From the NCBI GenBank assembly GCA_033439265.1, contig JAVTVX010000008.1, positions 2,046,001 to 2,110,000 on the forward strand: a DNA stretch of 64,000 nucleotides, in the 5' to 3' direction. How positions within the stretch are numbered: the first letter of the stretch is position 1; each line of letters begins with the position of its first letter. The stretch is from Dillenia suffruticosa. Taxonomy: Eukaryota; Streptophyta; Magnoliopsida; Dilleniales; Dilleniaceae. The translations under genes and the position numbers were made by a program. This document shows positions 25,668 through 38,403 of the stretch, in pieces. Under the pieces are notes generated by a model. That model worked only from the letters and a program-made list of their open reading frames with translations. It was not told the origin of the DNA and searched no databases.

Positions 25668-25866
25668 AATGAATGTATTGTGTTATTAGTAGCATTACGA
25701 AGACATTATTGTTATGGTGTGTATAGAAGCTGTTTGATTTCATTTCTCTTTGGACCCAAAGACGGCAAAGAATGAATGTATTGAGTTGTTAGTTAGCATT
25801 ATGAAGACATTATTGTTATGGTGTGTATAGTTGTTGTTTGATTTCATTTCTCTCTTTGACCCAAAA
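25668..25866. repeat. Direct tandem duplication, about 103-bp unit
   Basis: Two adjacent copies begin AATGAATGTATTG at 25668 and 25771. They share ATTATTGTTATGGTGTGTAT and GTTTGATTTCATTTCTCT. They differ at only a few positions (for example ATTACGAAG versus ATTATGAAG). Confidence 0.85.
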
Positions 25867-26169
25867 AAGTGAGTGAAAACAACTTGACAATGCCATGTTT
25901 GGACCTAAAAATCCCGTATTTGGCCCTACGGATTTTGAGAAAACACTATGCTTCAAGTTCAAGAAACGGTTTGAATTTTCGACCTTATGGTTAACAGCCA
26001 CACGTTCTAACTAACTGAGTTATGCCAACTTTACATTCTCTTTGAAACATATACTATTAATCAATAATAATTTGATAGGTTAATTTTTTATAATTATTAT
26101 AATTTTAAAGTGTGTTGTTTTAAATATGCTTGTTAGAACCACCTAACGAAAAATTTATACTTCTTTTTT

Positions 26170-26342
26170 TCTACTCTAATATCGGTATCTGAATTCTCCG
26201 ATTCATCCGATTCGAGTATTATTAAGCTCAATTTAGGGATAAACTTTTCTAACACTTATTTTTCTATTTCGAAAACTCGAACTCAAAATTTTAATTAAAA
26301 GAATTTATTATCTTATCACTGGATCCACATGATATTGGAAAA
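26170..26342 (-). repeat. SINE-like copy
   Basis: It contains TCCGATTCATCCGATTCGAG, CTCAATTTAGGGATAAAC, GAAAACTCGAACTCAAAATT and TTAATTAAAAGAATTTATTA in the same order as sister copies in this window. It is best read on the minus strand, with a degenerate box B near 26280 and the body toward 26170. Confidence 0.65.
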
Positions 26343-28489
26343 AAAAAACTTATACTCTTTGAGGATTCAATAAAATTGTTATATTTTGGTAAAAACTAAA
26401 TACATAAAATAAAATTATTTTTTTAGAAAGAAAATTATAGAAAAAAGTAGCAAGTGGAGCAAGGGAATCTTTCTCATATAAGAATTTTGAAAAAAAATAT
26501 TTTGTGATGTATAAATTTGTTAATCCTATAAATATATAAGATTATATTATAATTATAATGTGCCTTATTGGAGTTTGCAAGGGAGGGAGTAACTCATCAG
26601 GAGGCTTACCAACAGAGAATAGCCCAGTGTAGGCACTGACGAAGATTACGATGAGTAGTCCAACACAAAGAAGTTCTACATCATGAATGAGGATTGGGAT
26701 GGACTATTGATAACCATGAGATATTGTTTACACGGTATGATCGCAGGGTCAGATTTGAATAAAGCTGCAATTAGGTGATAGAAATAGCTACCATGAGTGA
26801 TTGCAAGGAGGGATGATTGTTTGGCTAATTGTAATGGTTGTCTGATACTGTCATATAGTTAATCTAATTGATAAGTGTGTTAATTCTGTCTGATTTAAAA
26901 TTTAAAAATAAAAAATATTATATTGAGAAAATTTTTATCTAAATTGAATCTAACAACGTTCGTACCGGATATATCAGACTGATTTTGGATACTGATTGAT
27001 TTAAAAAAATGATAGTTTGATATATGGATGGAATCACAACAATGGACAATAAATGTGGGAAGGGGATATGCATACCAATCAAATTATGAAATTTTCGTGT
27101 TGATTTATTTATGGCATTATATTTATAGTAAATACAATTTTGCTCGAACAAAAATCAAAGCTTTATTGGCTTCATGGAAAATAGTGATTATTTTTCGACA
27201 TCATTGATGTGTCCTAGTATTAAATGTCGGTTTGATTTTAAATTTAAAATTTAAAAATAATTATTTATACGATATTAATCGTATCATGACATTTTTTCTT
27301 CATTTTTACACTAAAATTTATAAAAAATTATAATTATGAAAGAGAACAACTTATGAATTTAGAGAATATCTAAAAAGAAATAGTTTGATTTTATTTTATC
27401 CAAATATCTGAATAATTATTTTGAAAATAAAATATAAAAAAGTATAACTTTTAAACATATTTATAATTTATAAAAATTTATAAATTATTTAAAATAAAAT
27501 TTCCAACTTTAGCATGTTAGATGGAAAAATAGAGAATGTACTAGTAAGGCATAAGGCTATCCGAGCCGTATTTCATTTATTAAAAGACGAGGTCCAAGGG
27601 TCCTCTGCAGTGAGTTGGAGGGACGAAAAGCCCGAAAAGGCAGGAGAGGAGATGTGGTGCGTCGTAAAGAAAGTGATATGACATGTACGAAGATACAGTT
27701 TAGTAATATAAATTTTTATTTTTTAATTTAATGATTTTATATTTAAATTTTTATATAATAAAAAAAAATTATGTTCAAGCAATACCTTCCCCTTTCTATA
27801 TAATAGATTTGAATTCGAGTCTCAATATTAAAAAAAAAAAAAAAGTCTTATGCCATGCGAACTCATTGCATTTTCACCTTTTTCAAAGGGGTACTAAAAG
27901 AAATAAAACTCAAATTCTCAAATATATATATACAAATTGATAATAAAAAATATTAAATCAAATTTGATAACACTTTTAATTTTTGATAAAAGGTATATTT
28001 ATATATTAACTCTGTCTGTGTTTTTTTTAACATCGACAATCTAAAAATCGAATAAAGGAAGAATGATTATAATAAATTGAAAGTCGGTGTAAAATTTTTT
28101 TCAAAGTTATAAGAAATCAAAATAGAAAACTCTATTATTGTAGGAATATCTATTATTCAATATTACTCATTGATATATAATTTTAAAAATTATTTATTTT
28201 TAAAAGATTGTAAGTAAAAATTGAAAGAATAATAAACAGTATAAAGATAAGAAAGGAGACATGAGTGGAAAGAGATATTGCTTTGCTTTTATAATAAGGG
28301 AAGGAATTGTTTTGGATGCATGAATGGAGATGGGAGATGTCAAATCTATGAAATAGTTTTGGTCAAAAGACAATATATGCCAAACTGCCATCGTTAAGAC
28401 AAAGTTTTCATGTGAATGATGTCTCTTCTTTGCTATCCACATTTTTTTCTTTTTACTTTTTATCATCGATACCTAAAAATTTTATTAAT

Positions 28490-28545
28490 TCAATTCGATC
28501 AATTATAAAATTTAATTTCAATTCGATCAATTATAAAATTTAATT
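28490..28545. repeat. 28-bp unit repeated twice in tandem
   Basis: The unit CAATTCGATCAATTATAAAA plus TTTAATTT occurs twice in a row. It sits inside another degenerate SINE-like copy (about 28460-28640). Confidence 0.8.
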
Positions 28546-30789
28546 TAATGATCGATTCTTCTGATATCTATTTTTTATATCTAAGACTTAAATATAAAAT
28601 TTAAATTAAGATAATTTAGTACTGTATCACTGAATCGAGAGTTGTGGTCGATGTCTCTTCTTTCTTTCTTTTTCCAACTTCTCTCTGCTTCTTTCTTTTC
28701 ATGTGAATAATGGGTTCTCTCCATCCCCAACCCTAAGTGGATAGTTTAATAATTACAGTCTCGTTCTCTAATATCTTGAATTCAAATAACAAAAAAACAC
28801 AATAATAATAATAATAATGGGTTCTCTTTAATGGAAAACTGATTGGGCCTAGGAAAATAGCAAATTGAGCTTCACAAATACTGGCTGAGAGAAAATAGAA
28901 CTAGATAATTAAAATATTTGTATTAATATAATTATTAAAATCTTTAAAAAATAGAAAATAAAAACTACCAATCTTAATCTATTTTCTCAATAGAACGATA
29001 CTTTTATTACACAATTTACTATTTTTTTTATAAATAGCAATTACTAAAATAATTTTCACACGTTAAATCAAAAAATAAATAAATGCAAAATATAGGGTAT
29101 TGGTAATACAAGTTTTTTTAAGCATTTTTCCATTCTCTGGTCATCAAATTCAAAGGTATAGTCTGGGAATCAACAAAAGAACGAGTCCTTAGAAAGGTCT
29201 CATTCCCTGCACCTTCGCATTCTATCCAGACATTGAAGAATAAAGATGTCCGGATAGAATAGAAAGGTCAAGAGCGTGCTTTCTCTCTCTCTCTCTCTCT
29301 CTACAGACTGATATACAGACTTTACTTGACTAATTTGATCTGAATACTGTAAAACTCATTAAGGGTTTGATTATCCTAGATCTCATTTCTTTATTCTCAT
29401 ACCTTAAAATCAAGACTCCCTCCCTCCCTCCCTCCCTCCCCCTCTCTCTCTCTCTCTCCCTCTCTCTCTCACACATCTTGAAAAAGGGTCTCACAGAAAA
29501 CTACTTTTCATGCAAAAGTGGTAATAATATTTTTGACCCTATAGACAAAGAAAGCCAACTATTCATCATTCCCTACAACTGGAAAGGCCACGGAGACCTT
29601 GAAGGGGGCAGCAAGCAAGCTAGTAGGATGGGATCTAAAGAATTAGTAATTAATAAAATCCCTATCCAACATATATCCCACAAGAAATAAATATATATCC
29701 TCACTTGGGGACCAGAAAATGTTGTGATAGAGAACTTAATGGAAACTATTAAAAGAAGTGAAAAGACAGAAAGAAAGAAGGGTACCCCATTTGGGTGGGG
29801 CAGCTGGGCTACAGCATTGTCCCCTTTCAGTTGAAGATTCATACAGATCGAACCTAATTGATGATTTAATATCAACTAAGGGATGGAGGCAGACAGCACA
29901 ACATGAGCTGTTGGGATAACCCCTATGATGAAAAAAAAAAAACTTGGGGATGACCAAGATTGATGTGAAATTATGGAAAATGAAAATTAGTTTTCTAGGG
30001 CTTATATAGCAGTAAAAAAATATTTATTTATTTCAAAAATTAATATTAAATTTTATCGATAATTTACAATCCTCATAGATCTTAAGCCAAAAAAACAAAT
30101 TTACACTCTAAAAAAAGACTTTTGTCGAAGTATTTTTTTGACATTTAGTATAGTTGTTATTTGGCCTTTTGTGACATTTTGATATAGAAACGTCAATAAA
30201 AACACTTTTTTGCGACGTTTAGATGCGTTAAGAATGATTAAAAAGAAAAAAAAAAACGTTGAAGAGCATGGCTTTGTTCTATTCTATCAAAAAGAAACTG
30301 CAACATGGCCTTTGATTCGAGGGTAATAGAAAGATACCCTTGATCAAGTGCATGGCAAGAGACCAACAACTGACCAGAACTCACCAAACTTTGTCCCAAT
30401 TCTTTCATCTCAATCCAGAAGTGTTCAAGACATAAATAATAAATAACACTTATGTTGATGTTGATACACATTATTCTTAAGGGACAATCTTAGAGACAGG
30501 TGGGTCACCTACCCAATTCAATAAATTTCAAATGAAACAGATTGAAGAAGCATTTCCAGATTATTCATTATGGACTATAAGATCTTAGCCCTCTCAATGT
30601 CTGATAATGTACCTTTCCCTTAAATAATCTAAATTGAGGATTGGGTTTCTAATATTTAAAAAAAAAAGGGGGAAAATTCTTGATCACTTGTCATATGTTA
30701 ATCATGGAATGAGACAGATCTTCATTTTGATTTCGTGTCGCTAGATGTGATCATCATATTAAAAGTCTCAAATTCTTTTTTTTTTTGTT

Positions 30790-30955
30790 GATTGATCAAT
30801 AATATCCGAAATTATATTCCAACTAATGTAGTTCAAGTTATTGTCGGAACCTCCGTAGAGAAAACTTTTCCAATATAATTATTTTTATTTTCAAGATTCA
30901 AATATGAATTTTAATTAAAAGATTTAGCGTTCTTTTGATTAAGCCAATTAACCGT
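30790..30955 (-). repeat. Degenerate SINE-like copy
   Basis: It has the family order: ATCAATAATATCCGAAATTA, a weak GGAACCTCCGTAGAGAAAAC segment, ATTTTTATTTTCAAGATTC, then TTTTAATTAAAAGATTTAGC. It is recognisable only by comparison with better copies. Confidence 0.45.
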
Positions 30956-31377
30956 TCATAAAAGTTTCATATTCTTCAATGTAATTCATATGCAAGTTTG
31001 CTAAAAATATACACTACTCTTTCTTCTTAAACTTCTTTTACACATTTGCACCCCCAATAAGCTTCATCTCACTTGTTAATGAACAAAAAGGAAAAAAAGA
31101 AAAAGAAAGTTGGGGGAAGGGGGAGAGTTTTCAACACATAATACAATAGTCATTGTGAAATGATGATAATGGGAGGGGCCTATAGCGTCTAATCCATAAG
31201 ATTGAGATTCAGAGTAGAGAGTCCTTTAAGATTGGCTTTTTCATTGAAAAAAATTGTAGGGTTTCTCCAACTGTAAAGCTTTAGTGGAAGTGACGTCCAC
31301 ATAAATGATTGTGTTTTTTGTTGGGTGTTAAATCCAAAGTCAAGTTATTCTTGGGTGCCAACTGCTTAGGACTGTCA

Positions 31378-31412
<35 letters not shown>

Positions 31413-31872
31413 CTATATCCTTTTATATTCCCATTCGTGTGGTAAGTACACTTTCAGAAATGGGACTCTAAATGATTCAGAAGTCCGTTTCTTCAAAGAA
31501 CTCACTCAAGTATTTGGAGGGTGGATCTCATCTGCATGCAAAAGTTGGATTCTTAATTTACAGAATCAAATAAAATAATTGTGTTGTACAAAACCATATC
31601 ACACAATTAGAGGAGAGAAGAGAGGGATTGTAATACGACTCTCACGGTTGCCTTTCGCTATACCTGAGACAGTCCCTTAGCTTGTAGGGCTCATTGGCTT
31701 GTAATGGATCATTAAAGCCAACAATCCAAAGTAGAACAGGGCAATCTGGCTCAAAATAAATGGGCCTAAACTAATAATTGGATAGTTGTTTCATGTTCAT
31801 GTGCCTTGGGATTCGATGGCCTTTAAGGATATTAAAAAAGTGTAAAGGGCCCAATTACACCCCCCTAAACTG

Positions 31873-31899
<27 letters not shown>

Positions 31900-31903
<4 letters not shown>

Positions 31904-32075
31904 GAGGTATTTGAGCAATTGGTACGTGGAGTCATCCTCTGATTAATTCGACTCGTGCTACTATTGAATCCTTTAGGGAGGAGCTCTCATAATATAATTT
32001 TTTTCATTTTTAAAATTTGAATTCGAGTTTTAATTAAGAGATCTTGTATTCTTCCTACCAGATCAATTGTCATTT
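31900..32075 (-). repeat. SINE-like copy
   Basis: Plus-strand landmarks are CTCTGATTAATTCGACTCGT, CTTTAGGGAGGAGCTCTCAT, AAAATTTGAATTCGAGTTTT and AATTAAGAGATCTTGTATTC. On the minus strand the head (GGTAGGAAGAATACAAGA) precedes a box B-like AACTCGAATTC and then the common body. Confidence 0.65.
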
Positions 32076-33561
32076 GTCAGTTCCAATCTATGTGAATGAA
32101 GAATAAGATCCTCAGCCTAGTACGTGCCCAATTGGATTACCCTAATGGATTGTAGCACCCATGTGGGCCTTTAACTGGGCTTTCCCAAAGGTTCTTTTTT
32201 TTTGGGGGGGATGGGAGGTTAAAGGAAATTTTTCTTTTTTTTTGGTACTAGAAAATTTTCAACAAAATCTAATACCTAATTTCATTTTCAGTGTATTTAT
32301 AAGTAATTTAACAAATTACCACAAATTTAAAATTATTTTTAAAAAATGAAAAAGGGAAATTTTTATTTTTTGCATTTATTTATTGTTGAATAATGAGGAA
32401 AAATGCAAGAACCGAAAATGCATCTCTCAAGTCTAAAAAACAAACAAAAAAAAAAACTTGGGGCGGAATCAACTCAGCCCATAATTCCCTTATCAAAAGT
32501 GCATCAGTATCTTCCTTTCTTATCATATCTTCCCCGTGCCCAACTTGCACAAGTATCTCCTACATGCATAACAAAGTGCCCTTTTTTTGGGTACTTATAA
32601 CAAAGTGCCCATATGATTCCATTTGGTTGATACATGAACATCCCGACTACCAAAGTCTCTAAGAGATAGTCTAGTGATCAAAATTTTTCTTCCCGACTTA
32701 GAAATCCCAAATTAGTCTCTGTACAACCAAAAAGAAAAAAAATCTCTGCCAAAGGACATGCACACAACTACTCTACTTCTCTCTCTCTCTCTCAAAATGT
32801 ACTTCTCATGCTTCTGCTCGGGATTTCATGCATGGACCAAGAATGGGATGGTCTGCTTAGACTCATGAAAAGTCACCATTTCCATGGCATCTTGACCCAT
32901 AAGAGAGAAATGGATGCAACTAAAGCCAATCAATGATATGTGAGTTTGGTACTTGGCAAAGAGATTACATACAGATATCCATATGATTCATCACCACTCC
33001 AATCCAATTTGAAACCTTGTGATACCTTCCAACTTGCAAGGACGGACCACCGCCGACCCCGAAAACCATCTTTACCAAACACAAATTTTCAGACTTTAGG
33101 GTTCTATGCCATAATCAACAACATTATCCCTTGTTTCACTGACTGAATCCTTTTTTTTTTAGAGAGAGTTAGAGAGAGAGAGAGAATCCCTTGGCATTTC
33201 AGAAGAAAGCACTGAATAAAACCCTATCAATCAAATTACCTGAACACGACAGATCCAAATGTGACGAAGTGGAGCAGAATGGTCGACTCTAAAGATACAA
33301 CGTAACTTTAGCTGAGTCGACAGAAAAAAAATACCATGTGGAAGGGGTGATTTAAGCCATGGTTTCCTCCATCATTTTGGCCTGCAACATCCAAAATATG
33401 CACATCTTTAAAATACAGAAGAAACAAAAATTTTAGATTAAGAGGAAAAATAGAGGGACAGGAAAGAGAAGTAGACATTATAATTTTTAAGGAATAAATG
33501 ATATTTAAAAGTTTTAGCAACATTTATTAAAATGCTATTTATAAGAATACATATTAATTAC

Positions 33562-33730
33562 TTTTTCCCGACACCTAGTTGACCCAATTGGTACCCTTTA
33601 AATAAAGTTTTGGACTCGAATCTTATGTATAAAAAAAACAGACACGGAAGAATTTGACCCCTTAAGAGTCTAAACTGATTCGTATTGAATTAGTTGAATA
33701 TAATATGATTATCGGATTGATAGTTTATAA
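33562..33730 (+). repeat. tRNA-derived SINE-like copy, plus orientation
   Basis: The head reads CACCTAGTTGACCCAATTGG (box A-like), then TTTTGGACTCGAATCTTATG (box B-like). The body contains AACAGACACGGAAGAATTTG and CTGATTCGTATTGAATTAG, ending near ATTATCGG. Related plus-strand copies lie at about 47308-47465 and 50018-50180 and share the AAACAGA(C/T)A(C/T)(A/C) block after box B. Confidence 0.65.
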
Positions 33731-34001
33731 AAAATACATTAATTATTATTATTATTGTTAATAAGTTTCAGTGAGCAACCAGTAATATGCGAATTGTTAA
33801 TATGCGGATGGGGCGGCAAGTATTAATGAAAAGGAGTCCTATCTATGCATCAGGATAAAAAGATACAAAGTGACACCAGACCTCCAAGACACCAAATCGA
33901 ATCACGGGGTCGTTCTGGACCACACTGCATCTTTGTGCTGTGGTTCTCAAGAAGACTGACACCATATGGGTCCAAAATAAAAATAATACTCAACTCCCTC
34001 A

Positions 34002-34058
34002 TGCACGGCGGCAACAATGCTGCACGGCGGCAACAATGCTGCACGGCGGCAACAATGC
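34002..34058. repeat. GC-rich 19-bp tandem triplicate
   Basis: The unit TGCACGGCGGCAACAATGC is present three times head to tail with no differences (34002, 34021, 34040). It is GC-rich in otherwise AT-rich surroundings. Confidence 0.97.
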
Positions 34059-36081
34059 TAATCAGATGTTCCTGTCACTCATCATGCATGTAAATACCAA
34101 CGGTCAGTTACCCAATGAGACATGACATTAACTCCCTTAATTAAAATTTTGAGTTTGATTCACGATTTGGGTATAAAGCAAACTATATTGGGAGAATATC
34201 CCTAAATGGATCATTATAAATCCTAAACTGAATTAATCGAAATATGATTTCGATACCATTTAGTACAGTAAAAAAAAAAATTATGCATGTAGATAGAGAA
34301 AAATGAGAGACTCAAAATCCTATTTTATTGATTAAGGCAGACATTAAATACTTCGGTGTATCAAAGGATTTGTAAAATCATACAAGCACAACTTTTTTTT
34401 TTTTTTAATTTACTAAAACGTTCATGAATTTAGAATTATAATAGAGATTAATCTTTGTTGTATAATCATTATATAAATCAAAGTTATTATTAACATTTAA
34501 ATTGATTTTTTATTGAATTATTTAATACACTAACCGTCTAACTACATTTGTTTGTATTAACGGTGCAATCTATTTATAATCAGAATTTCATAACGGTTTA
34601 AGCACCTATTAACATGGTAAGTCTCGATAAATTAACGTTGGGGAAATGGTATGAACATTCTTAAATTTGTCAAACACCTTAATTAAAATAAGAATTAATT
34701 AAAATTTTAACTCAGCATCAGGATATTTTTAATGATTTCTAGCTGCACACCACCCTGCGTAGCCCATTCAGCCAACCCATACCCACATGTATTATTTATT
34801 TATTTTTAAGGGACACAGGTGCTATGCAGATGAGCACCGGTTGACTCGGCTGATTTGAGGAACCGAACAAGGGCAGAGTTCTGACATTAGTACGGTTTCA
34901 GGGCAAGGCCAGCTACAACTTTTCTGTAATGCTGTTGAGAAACAAAGATCCGAAACTCAAATGCCAACAAAGGGGTCACTTCTCAGACAAAATCTGCAGG
35001 AAACCCAACACAATCCCCCCCGGGGTAGCAAGTAATTCCAATCTCTGCTTCCAAAGATAAGTCACTTGTCAAGAATCATATTTTGACGATCTATTTTGAA
35101 CATAAATCTCATGTAAAGAAATTTTTTTAATATAATTTTTTTTATTCATAAATTTTAAATTTAATATTTAATTAAAAAAAATTAACACCTTCGCAACCCA
35201 TTCTGAGGCCTGATATCCGCCGTTTGTGGCTGAGGATTTGAGTCAGACATGCAAAAAGACGAAACATAAGATAATAAGTCAAAAAAAGGAAAAAAAAAAA
35301 AAGAAAAAAAAGGTAACACAAAAAGAAGATGACAATTCTTTCGGGCAGATATGCCATAGTAAAGAGAAAATCTTTTTTTTTTTTGGAGAAATGAAATCAA
35401 TGATTTCACATTTTCCCTTTTGGTTTATGATTAATATTAATTTTAGTGTTTAGATTATAAAAAGATTCATATTTTATATTAAATTTTATATCGATTAATA
35501 AAAATATTTAGTGCATATATATATATTTAAGAATTCATTTGCTTTAAAATCAAAGTTATTCAAAAGTTTATGACTCCATAAAAGCCAAAACAAAAATTAT
35601 AAAAAGAGAGAGAAAACTAAAACTAACAAGACTAAAGAAGACCCAAACCCTTCGATTGATACTGATTCTCACTTTTGTTTGTTGCTTGTTTCATCTTCAG
35701 GTTCCAAAGTAGACTAGTCACCTCCTCGTTCCACCTTTTGGCTAAGCAGATTCGCCAACTGGCTTCAACCCCACCACCGTATCTTCCGCCGATGAGAAGC
35801 ACACCACATGTCAATCATTTTCCATAAAAACCCTTTTGAGTTCCGTTAATGTATATATTTCCTTTTATATATTTCAATATAAATATCGTAAATATTCTCA
35901 AAAGATACACATTACATCATTATTTCGAACATGTTTTACTAGTATCTGCATCTTTTTATATATGTCTACTTATATTACCCTAAATATCATAATATGTCAA
36001 CATTCTATTAATTATACATTTAAAAAAATATTTGATTAGCTTAATTTCGTGAGTTTCCTTTTATGTATATATCTCAATTCG

Positions 36082-36088
36082 TATAAAT
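36082..36088 (+). promoter_or_regulatory. TATA box of the first RADIALIS-like gene
   Basis: TATAAAT lies 162 bp before the start codon, followed by ACCCACTTT. It is the best core-promoter match in the upstream region. Confidence 0.65.
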
Positions 36089-36243
36089 ACCCACTTTATT
36101 CGATGTATTGAGGAATTTTTTCTCCGATCATCTCTCTTAATTTTCTACGGGTTTAATACAAACTCCAAAATTTTCTCTACTCCTTTTTTGTCTATCCTTC
36201 TTGGTCAATAGAGTTGCTCAAAAGTTCATTAGAATAGTGATTC

Positions 36244-38403
36244 ATGGCTTCTAGTTCTCTTGGTTCAAGGAGTTCTAGCTCTTCTTGGACACCCAAGCAA
36301 AACAAATTGTTTGAGAATGCACTTGCCTTGTACGACAAAGACACCCCGGATCGCTGGCACAACATTGCCAAGGCTGTGGGTGGAAAATCCGCCGAGGAAG
36401 TGAAGAGACACTATGAGATACTCATTGAGGACCTCAAGCAAATTGAATCTGGTCATGTTCCTCTTCCAAACTATAAGTCCACTAGAAGCCATAGTTTTGC
36501 TGATGAAGAACAGAGGTACTACTCAGTCTCTCTCGTTATTGTTCTGAATCTTTCACTATGCTGCATGGATTTTTCTATGTATAAGCATGTTTTGTTAATT
36601 TTTACGTGTCGCGATAACCCTGTGTCCCTTACATTGTTTTTCCCATGCATGGTGAAATAAAAAACTCAATATGAAGTTTTCATACCAAATCTAATGAACC
36701 TAGAAATAGCATGCAAAATTTCTAGTAAAGAGGCTACAAGTCATGATAGTTGTGATGAACAAAGCGGTTTATCAAGTCGACCTAACACACTTCATAATCT
36801 TGATGGCGTGGATTTGAATTTGATGAAAAGGACATACTTGGATCCAAATGAATTTCATATTTTTTATGTAATTCATTTCCAAATCTATTTTTTTGTTTCA
36901 AAAAAAAAAATTGTGTAATTCATTTCTAATTCTAAAAAAAATTATGAATCTCCGAATCAACTAAAAACGATAGAATTTGCAATGAACTCCACAAGAGTTC
37001 ATGGAGTTCATCTATTTTACCTCTCAATTATCATTTTATTCTAATTAACTTTAAATTGGGAAAATTCTAAAAGTATTTAGGTAAATAGCCATGTTTACAA
37101 ATGAATTTCACATTTTAAACTTATTATTCTAGGAATTTAATTCAATTCCAAATTTTAATTTTTGGTTTCAGACTTGAGAGTTCATCAGATGAATTCAATG
37201 GTTCAGTTCATTTGTCCTGAGAGAACAACCTAATGATTACATCCCCTAATTAATTCTATGATTCGGGTTCAATCCGTGTTGTAAAAAAAAAATGGTTCAA
37301 TTCAATTTAAATGAACTTACCTTTTCATTTGGTACGAGGTAACACGAAATGGAAATCATTTGGGAAAGTACCCCCAAAACATTAGAGTCATGAAAGGTTT
37401 TACAGTTGGTTGAGTGTCCTGGTACAATTATAGTGACACATTTGCTAAAAAAACAATAATTTATGACTCAACCTGAGCACACTAAGAGGCGAAGAGGAAT
37501 AGCAAAACAGTCACTCTAGCCATCTTCTTATATTGCAAAAAAAGAAAGAAAAAAGAAAAATGGTCATGATGGGTGATTCGAAACCATTGCTAGGATAAAC
37601 CCTTATTTCAAGTCTAGTCCCCTCCCCATTGCTGAGCAATGAGAGCCGCATTGTGCCAGAACTAAGCTTTCAGAGCCCGCAAGCTACTAAGCTAGCTAGT
37701 CTGCATGCATTTTTCCATTTGTAAACTTGAACTACGGTCAACCTAGTTTCGCAAAATGTTTGAAAAGAGAGATTGTCTAACCAAACTTCATATCTCCACA
37801 TTCATTGCATGAAAAGAAACTACCTTATTATTCTGTAAGGCTTCTTATCCTGTCCTTTGGCTATAAATAATCATAAAAGAAAGTCCACATGGAATCTTAT
37901 CTGCCTGATCTTGATCAGATTAAGTTGTCCTATGCCTCAAGGACCAACCGTTCCTGGCCAAGATTATGACAGAAAGGCAACTCCTTTCAAACTTTTCAAT
38001 GATCTCTGTAATTCTACTCCTTACCAACCGGATTTAATTTGTCTTTCAGCATTTTATTTTTCTTTGATAAAAAGGTTGTGCCATTCTAATTTGCATTAAA
38101 TGAAAAGCTTATAGATTTACCCAAGTCAAACACCACTTACTAAGATAGATTTTCCCCCACCCTTCGAAGGATTTTTTTTTATTATTTTTTTGGGGTTATA
38201 AAGAAGGGCATTACCCTTAAAGGGGATGAGGGTTAGAATTCGAGATCACAGATTTAGAGAAAGTTTTTGGCATCACTGAAGGCCCTTGGTCCTCACCCAT
38301 TTAAGTATATGATTTGATTAACAAGTTTACTACACAACTTGACATTCACCTTTTCTTTTCTTGCTTTTTCTGCAGGCTTTTGAGGTATTTGAAGCTTCAA
38401 TAG
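36244..38403 (+). CDS. RADIALIS-like single-MYB (SANT) transcription factor, left copy
   Basis: Exon 1 is 36244-36515 and exon 2 is 38376-38403, giving 99 residues. After a Ser-rich N-terminus, one MYB/SANT repeat spans about residues 14-66. Trp15, Trp38 and Tyr57 form the aromatic core, and [20 protein letters not shown] and [12 protein letters not shown] are family hallmarks. The tail [11 protein letters not shown] is typical of RAD/RL proteins. The second exon supplies only LLRYLKLQ plus stop; frame and the acceptor TTTTTCTGCAG support it, and similar tiny last exons are known in this family. RAD-like proteins are small nuclear factors that antagonise DIV-type MYBs by competing for partners, shaping flower symmetry and growth. 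The intron is 1.86 kb and contains no recognised gene. Its paralogue lies at 59645-59882 in opposite orientation. Confidence 0.92.

Larger units (their letters stand above)
21199..36081. other. Gene-poor region upstream of the first RADIALIS-like gene
   Basis: About 15 kb without a recognisable gene. It contains G-rich sequence at 21283-21340, (TA)n runs, a C tract near 22873-22886, many CT/GA microsatellites, several SINE-like copies and short tandem duplications, listed separately. A further degenerate SINE-like copy lies near 34127-34245. Short open frames here show no family features or splice-supported continuity. Confidence 0.6.

Noticed and set aside
30238-30471. Minus-strand frame with somewhat protein-like residues
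   Set aside because: No start context, splice partners or family similarity that I can see; it may be a relic but is not supportable.
33990-34060. CRISPR-like repeat array
   Set aside because: The three 19-bp units are directly adjacent without spacers and lie in a plant nuclear genome.
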